NCBI GenBank assembly: GCA_003254905.1
Contig: QANU01095819.1
Location: 1,636,566-1,700,565, forward strand
Direction of reading: 5' to 3'
DNA length: 64,000 nucleotides
Source of the DNA: Nissolia schottii
Lineage: Eukaryota > Streptophyta > Magnoliopsida > Fabales > Fabaceae
Positions 59,569-64,000 of the stretch are shown piece by piece. Made by a program: the position numbers and the translations under genes. Numbering within the stretch: position 1 is the first letter of the stretch; each line of letters opens with the position of its first letter. The notes below the pieces were generated by a model. That model was not told where the DNA came from. It did not search any database and saw only the letters and a program-made list of their open reading frames with translations.

Positions 59569-61395
59569 GGGAATGACAATAGTTGTTATTTGCGGAAACA
59601 AGGGGAGTGAAGGAAAAACAGTTAAGTAGGTAATGAAAGCATATTATTGAAGAAGTGGTAGAGGAAAATAATACCAATGGTAAAGCAGGTGAACATCTGC
59701 TCAAGAGCAGAAGAAAGCTCCTTATAGTTGTTGTATGTTTTCAGATCAACCTTTCTGAGATAAGGGGCACCATCCATGCTCACCTTCACGTACAAACATC
59801 CACCAACTTCAACATCATTGTTCTTTGTCTTATTATTATTATTATTGGAAGATGCCATCGTGTTCTTTCGAAATGATCGAATTGGTGGCCACCCCACAAC
59901 CTGTGCCCTGTTCCATAAGTTTTTTATATTTCACTTGTTAGACAAAATTAACAATCAAAAAGCCTATGCCACAAAAACTGGATTAAGAATATGAATTTTT
60001 ATTTTTTAATCATACAAAACTAGGTTAATTTTCATGATCTTTAACAAACAATTGGACTCATTACCAGCCTTTTCTTTTGAGTAAAATAATAAATCGCTGT
60101 ATCTTATCAGAAATATTAATATATGTGTGTTTTATGAGCATTATTAATAATTAATTTTTAATTTTTTTATATTTTATAAACATTTTAAATTTAATCAATG
60201 ACTTATAATGCTTATGAATTATGCATCAAAGTGTTGCATGAGTTGTACATTATTTCATTACCATATAAGTATTTCTTATATAAGAGAGAGAAAAGTTAAT
60301 TTTTTTTTCTTCTTTTTAATAGGAAATATTTATCAAAAGTGACTTTTCATATGTCTCAAGGGATAAATATCCTTTCTTATTAAATTTATCTATTTTTAAC
60401 AACTTTTAAAACTAAATTTATCAAATGTTTTCATCATTTCATGTTCTATATAAATACTCAACTTATTAAAAATTTAAATATTTACAGATCATTTGAGCTT
60501 ATCGCGTACCTTTTCATAAATATTGTATTGAAAAATATTAATTTATCACATTAAATCATATTACACATCAATATATCATGTTAAATCATGAAATGATAAC
60601 AAAATTCGATCAATTTAAATCTAAAAATGGTAAAAAAAAATAAAGAAATTTCATAGAAGATGATATTTACTCCACTTAGACGTGCGAAAAACCACCATTT
60701 ATGAATTACCACATCTTTCACTATAGACTAGGCAACCAAAACATCACACATGTCCAAAACTTTTGTTAATCTGTTTCTATCTTTATTCAGTGTTCAATTT
60801 AACATAAAGCAAAACATGTAAAGCAGGGGAAAAAACAAGGTAAGTAATAAATAAGCGTAAGAGAAAAATTAACTTACTTAGCAGCAGGAGCAGTAGCAGT
60901 AGCAGTAGCATGTTCATTTGTTGTAGCAGCAGCAACCTGAGGAGGAGCCATAGCAGCCTCCTTCATGTTTTGTGAAGCCTCCTTAGTCTTAGGCTCCAAG
61001 GCAGCAACAACAAGAGGTTTTCCAACATTCCCTCCCTTTGGAGAGAACAAAGCAGTTACCTCAGATCCATCAGTGACAGAGAGACCCCATTTCCCAGAAG
61101 AAGAAGAAGAAGAGGTGTCAATGGCATCAGAGAAGCCCCTTTTGGCCCCAGCCACAAGGTTCTTTGAAACAGAACAAAGGCTATGCTTGTTCTGCAGCTC
61201 CTTCCCAAACAGAGACACCCCTGTTCCAGATTTTCTCTCAGGAGACTCAGAACCAGGCAAACCAAGCCTGAGCTCTGTCTCTTTGAATGAGGCCTTGGCA
61301 GAAGCGTCCTCAGAAGAAGATAGCTTCTCAGAGATTCCTTCCATTGATGGATTCTCTGATAAGCCTATGTAATCCTGTTCTAATGCTCCAGACAT
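58384..61395 (-). CDS. IAA27: Aux/IAA auxin-response repressor (IAA8/9/27 group)
   Basis: Nuclear repressor that binds ARF factors and is degraded through TIR1/AFB when auxin is present. Five minus-strand exons: 61395-60878, 59907-59675, 58872-58731, 58606-58545 and 58421-58384, giving 330 residues. Domain I has the EAR motif TELRLGLPG (40-48), which recruits TOPLESS. Domain II has the degron VGWPPIRSF (about 177-185), intact, so the protein should be auxin-labile. The PB1 dimerisation part (domains III/IV) includes [33 protein letters not shown] and [13 protein letters not shown]. The [14 protein letters not shown] start is typical of the IAA8/9/27 group and IAA27 is the best guess. Intron 1 is long and intron 2 holds an inverted-repeat element. 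Confidence 0.95.
59221..59520. mobile_element. Inverted-repeat (MITE-like) element in Aux/IAA intron 2
   Basis: A unit with GTTATATATGAGAGTGAG, CTTAACCATT and TTTCATGAATGGTCAAGATT occurs at about 59221-59288 and again at 59345-59412. It returns inverted at about 59464-59520 (AATCTTGATCATCC...AAAGATCTAATGGTTAA...TTCTCACTTTC). The later two form a hairpin of about 55-bp arms. (TA)n tracts at 59023-59049, 59286-59327 and 59537-59566 surround the units, the first followed by (GT)n. Confidence 0.7.
59908..60877 (-). other. Long intron 1 of the Aux/IAA gene
   Basis: About 970 bp of AT-rich intron sequence. I saw no gene or defined transposon in it. Confidence 0.6.
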
Positions 61396-62300
61396 CAAAG
61401 CATCTATGGCACAACAGAACCAAAGGATCAAGAAACACACAAACAAAGTTATTAGTGTATGATATTTGCAGATATAACAAAAGCTCAGAATAAGGAAGAG
61501 AGATGAACAAGTGCTTAAACAGAGCAGTTTATGGTGTGATGATATACTGATGTATGAAGTGTGCAAAGGAGCGAGCTTGGTTTTGTTAATGCACTAAAAA
61601 GAACCTTCTTGGGCCTCTCTGTACCAAACTTTTTCCTCTCCTCCTGCCTAAAAAGAAAATAAAAAATAAATAAAATGGTGAAAGAAAAAGTTAAATTCTT
61701 TTAATTCTTTATTATTAGTGAGACTGGATAATTTAGTCTAAAGTGTTATAATTATCTCTTTCAAACATAAGGTTTTTTTTATTTCCATATCTCTAACACC
61801 AGACTTTTTAAAAAGGAGCCAAGTTTACCCGCACTATTTGATCGATCTTACGTGGGTTGTGAGTGTGTTTAAAATGAGATGATAAATTTGTGAGTGAGTA
61901 AGAATGAATTTTTCTTAATATTGGTATTGGAAGTACAAGAGGCACCGACAGGTTCACCGGCAACCTTTTACGCACTGTTCCCTTTTACTCAATTAGTAGT
62001 ATTATATTATATTATATTATATTAGCACAAAGTTCCAAAATGCAAAGGCATGGAAATGGAATGATACAAAGTGAGGTTAAAGAGAAACAGAGAGAGAAAA
62101 ATAACTGTGACTGGCGCTGCAGTGATTCAAGTGAAGGCACGCCCGTATCAAAAGCGTATCCAATCGTAATAATTGTCAAGTGTGATCGGACGGTGTAGAT
62201 CACTTGTATTCGGTGGTTAGGGGACAAAACGGCGTTCACTTGTTGGACTTTTGATTTTGACGGAGTAAACCCTTAATCATTGCAGTTTCATTATGGGAAT
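61396..62300 (-). promoter_or_regulatory. Leader and promoter region of the Aux/IAA gene
   Basis: The stretch upstream of the start codon holds a probable 5' leader and the promoter. It contains an (ATATT)n run at about 62000-62024. I could not single out a convincing TATA box or auxin-response element. Confidence 0.4.
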
Positions 62301-64000
62301 CCATGTTTTTACGTCAAATCAAAATTAGTCGTGTCAAAAAAATAAAGAAACAAAATTTTAAATTAAGTCTTATTTTTTTATTCATTTTAATTGTTATTTT
62401 AATTAAATACATTAATATTAAAAAAATTTAAATTAAAAAAATTATTTATTAAAATATTATTATTTCATTTAGTTAAAATGTTTGATAACAAAGAGACACA
62501 AGATAATATTAAAAAGTTATCATTTTTAGGATTAATAAATTAAAAATATAATTATCAATACAATACTAAATTTTATCTTAAAAAATTAAAATGGCAAATG
62601 ATTATTTTTAAAAAATTAGTCAACGTGACAATTAAAATAAATATATTTTTATTTCTTTTCACAACTAACTTTATCACGAGAACATTCATTCAGTTTTCAT
62701 TTCATTGCAGTGTACAGTACTTAGTAGTATAGTATTTCAAAAAATTCATAAATAAAAATGTCTTGTCTGTCTACCTCATTTCATTCCCCACACACACACA
62801 CACCTTAGGTGACTGTTACAGATAACTACTCCTATGTGTCTATGCCTATATGTGCGCATTTGCACCGTACGTACTACTACTTGTAAGATTCCTAGTCACA
62901 CATTGTATCAAATCATGTCCCCTCGGTTTAATATTTATCCAGCCCTTTTCTCTCTCTTTTTTTTAAAAAAAAATAAATTAGTCCATTTTGTCAATAATTA
63001 ATAATTTAAATAACATTTCACTTAATCTTGTGTTAAAAAATAAAATAAAGGATTTATATTCATTTTTAATTGACAAATGTTTAATATATTTGTTCTAAAA
63101 ATATAATTATTTTAAGAAAAAATTAATCTATTTTTTAATAAAAAATTGATTGAAAAGAATTTCAGATGATAAGTGATTATATGTGATAATAAACAAATTG
63201 TATTCTTTTTTAAATCAAAACAAAAAAAAATTAGTTGTAACAAATAAGGAGATCATTTTCATGACATATCTCTATACATATAATAAATAAAAGAGGCAAA
63301 AAGTAACTACTTTTTTTATTCCCATAAATTTTATTGAAACTTATTTTTCAAATTCATTAATTAATTAGTTAATGAAAAAGTTAAATTGTGAAAATAATAA
63401 CTATACGGTACTATATATTTGATAAATTATTAATCTTTATTCGTCACCAAAATAATATTAATTTTAAAATAAATGGCCAGATTGAAAATAATTTATTTTT
63501 TTAAATCAAATTTTGTATACTTGCATATTTATGAAAAAATGAATAAGCCAAGCCATGTAGCTAAGCTATCATTCAAAAACTCGAACAAAAATACTTAAAA
63601 TTAATTTAGTGATTTTTTCTTCAAAGATAAAAAAAGATTTCATTGAAAGAAATGGATTATTACAAGAGGAGGGTCACAGAATCAACAGTGAAAGAGAAAA
63701 TTTATCCGAGAAGCTAAACAAATTTAGGAACTAATATATAATTGTGCTATGCTAGAAATCATGTCACATGGTTCTGTGTTGGAGGCTTGGTGATGATTCT
63801 TGAATTCTATGATCATACAGGGGTGCGTTTGGTTTGTTGTGTGAAAATATATACTCAGTGTACAAAGTTACTTTGATGTGTGAAACTTAATTGTATTCGT
63901 TTGCTGTGTTGTGGCTCATGTTGGTCTATGCCCCTTCACCCATCCAATTTTTGGGATTGGTGAAGTGTTTTGTAACTAAAATAAAATTGAGCTATTGAAG
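62301..64000. other. AT-rich terminal spacer
   Basis: No gene was recognised. A short (CA)n run occurs at about 62790-62803. At 63823 the sequence GGGGTGCGTTTGGTTTG resembles the terminus of a PIF/Harbinger- or hAT-type MITE whose other end would lie beyond the window. Confidence 0.45.

Overview
The window is plant nuclear DNA, almost certainly from a legume and most like soybean (Glycine). This is inferred from multi-exon plant genes in AT-rich spacers, abundant LTR retrotransposons and MITEs, and three assembly gaps that abut microsatellites or homopolymers. It is ordinary eukaryotic chromosome: no operons, CRISPR arrays or bacterial features, and no tRNA or rRNA gene that I could recognise.

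Layout. 1-6238: decayed 3' part of a Ty1/copia element split by a 4.6 kb LTR-type insertion (586-5221, TG...CA ends, 5-bp target duplication). 6239-8945: AT-rich spacer. 8946-9617 (-): a DREB-type (A-4) AP2/ERF factor. 10180-18767: a Ty3/gypsy element of the Tat lineage with both LTRs, primer site, polypurine tract, 5-bp target duplication and an antisense reading frame behind integrase; by eye about 14% LTR divergence, so old and broken. 22496-27256: ASCC1-like KH/2H-phosphoesterase gene. 28248-31609: PRORP1-type protein-only RNase P. 31653-31845: relic of the last two ASCC1 exons. 34984-36364: TIP2-type aquaporin. 38140-39221 (-) and 39406-43487 (+): PnsB3 (chloroplast NDH subunit) and long-form tRNase Z, head to head with 184 bp between start codons. 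44123-46643: ALIS/CDC50 flippase subunit. 47864-50236: JINGUBANG-like WD40 protein. 50735-51025 (-): small possible membrane protein. 53279-56025: conserved membrane-anchored protein of unknown function. 58384-61395 (-): Aux/IAA repressor of the IAA8/9/27 group. After that, AT-rich spacer.

Gene models were built by hand: exon borders were chosen to meet GT-AG or GC-AG rules and keep frame, and every model gives a coding length divisible by three. The block ASCC1 - TIP2 - PnsB3 - tRNase Z keeps the order I remember for Arabidopsis At3g16220-At3g16260, with PRORP1 as an extra gene in between. Two tRNA-maturation nucleases (PRORP1 for 5' ends, tRNase Z for 3' ends) therefore lie about 8 kb apart.

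Non-coding signals include a hAT MITE (8-bp target duplication), two MITEs with 9-10 bp duplications, a Stowaway-like MITE nested in a relative, an inverted-repeat element in the Aux/IAA intron, a compact foldback in the WD40-gene intron, and four introns with GC rather than GT donors. I found no clear novel system; the antisense frame in the Tat element, the ASCC1 relic and the foldback are the most unusual items.
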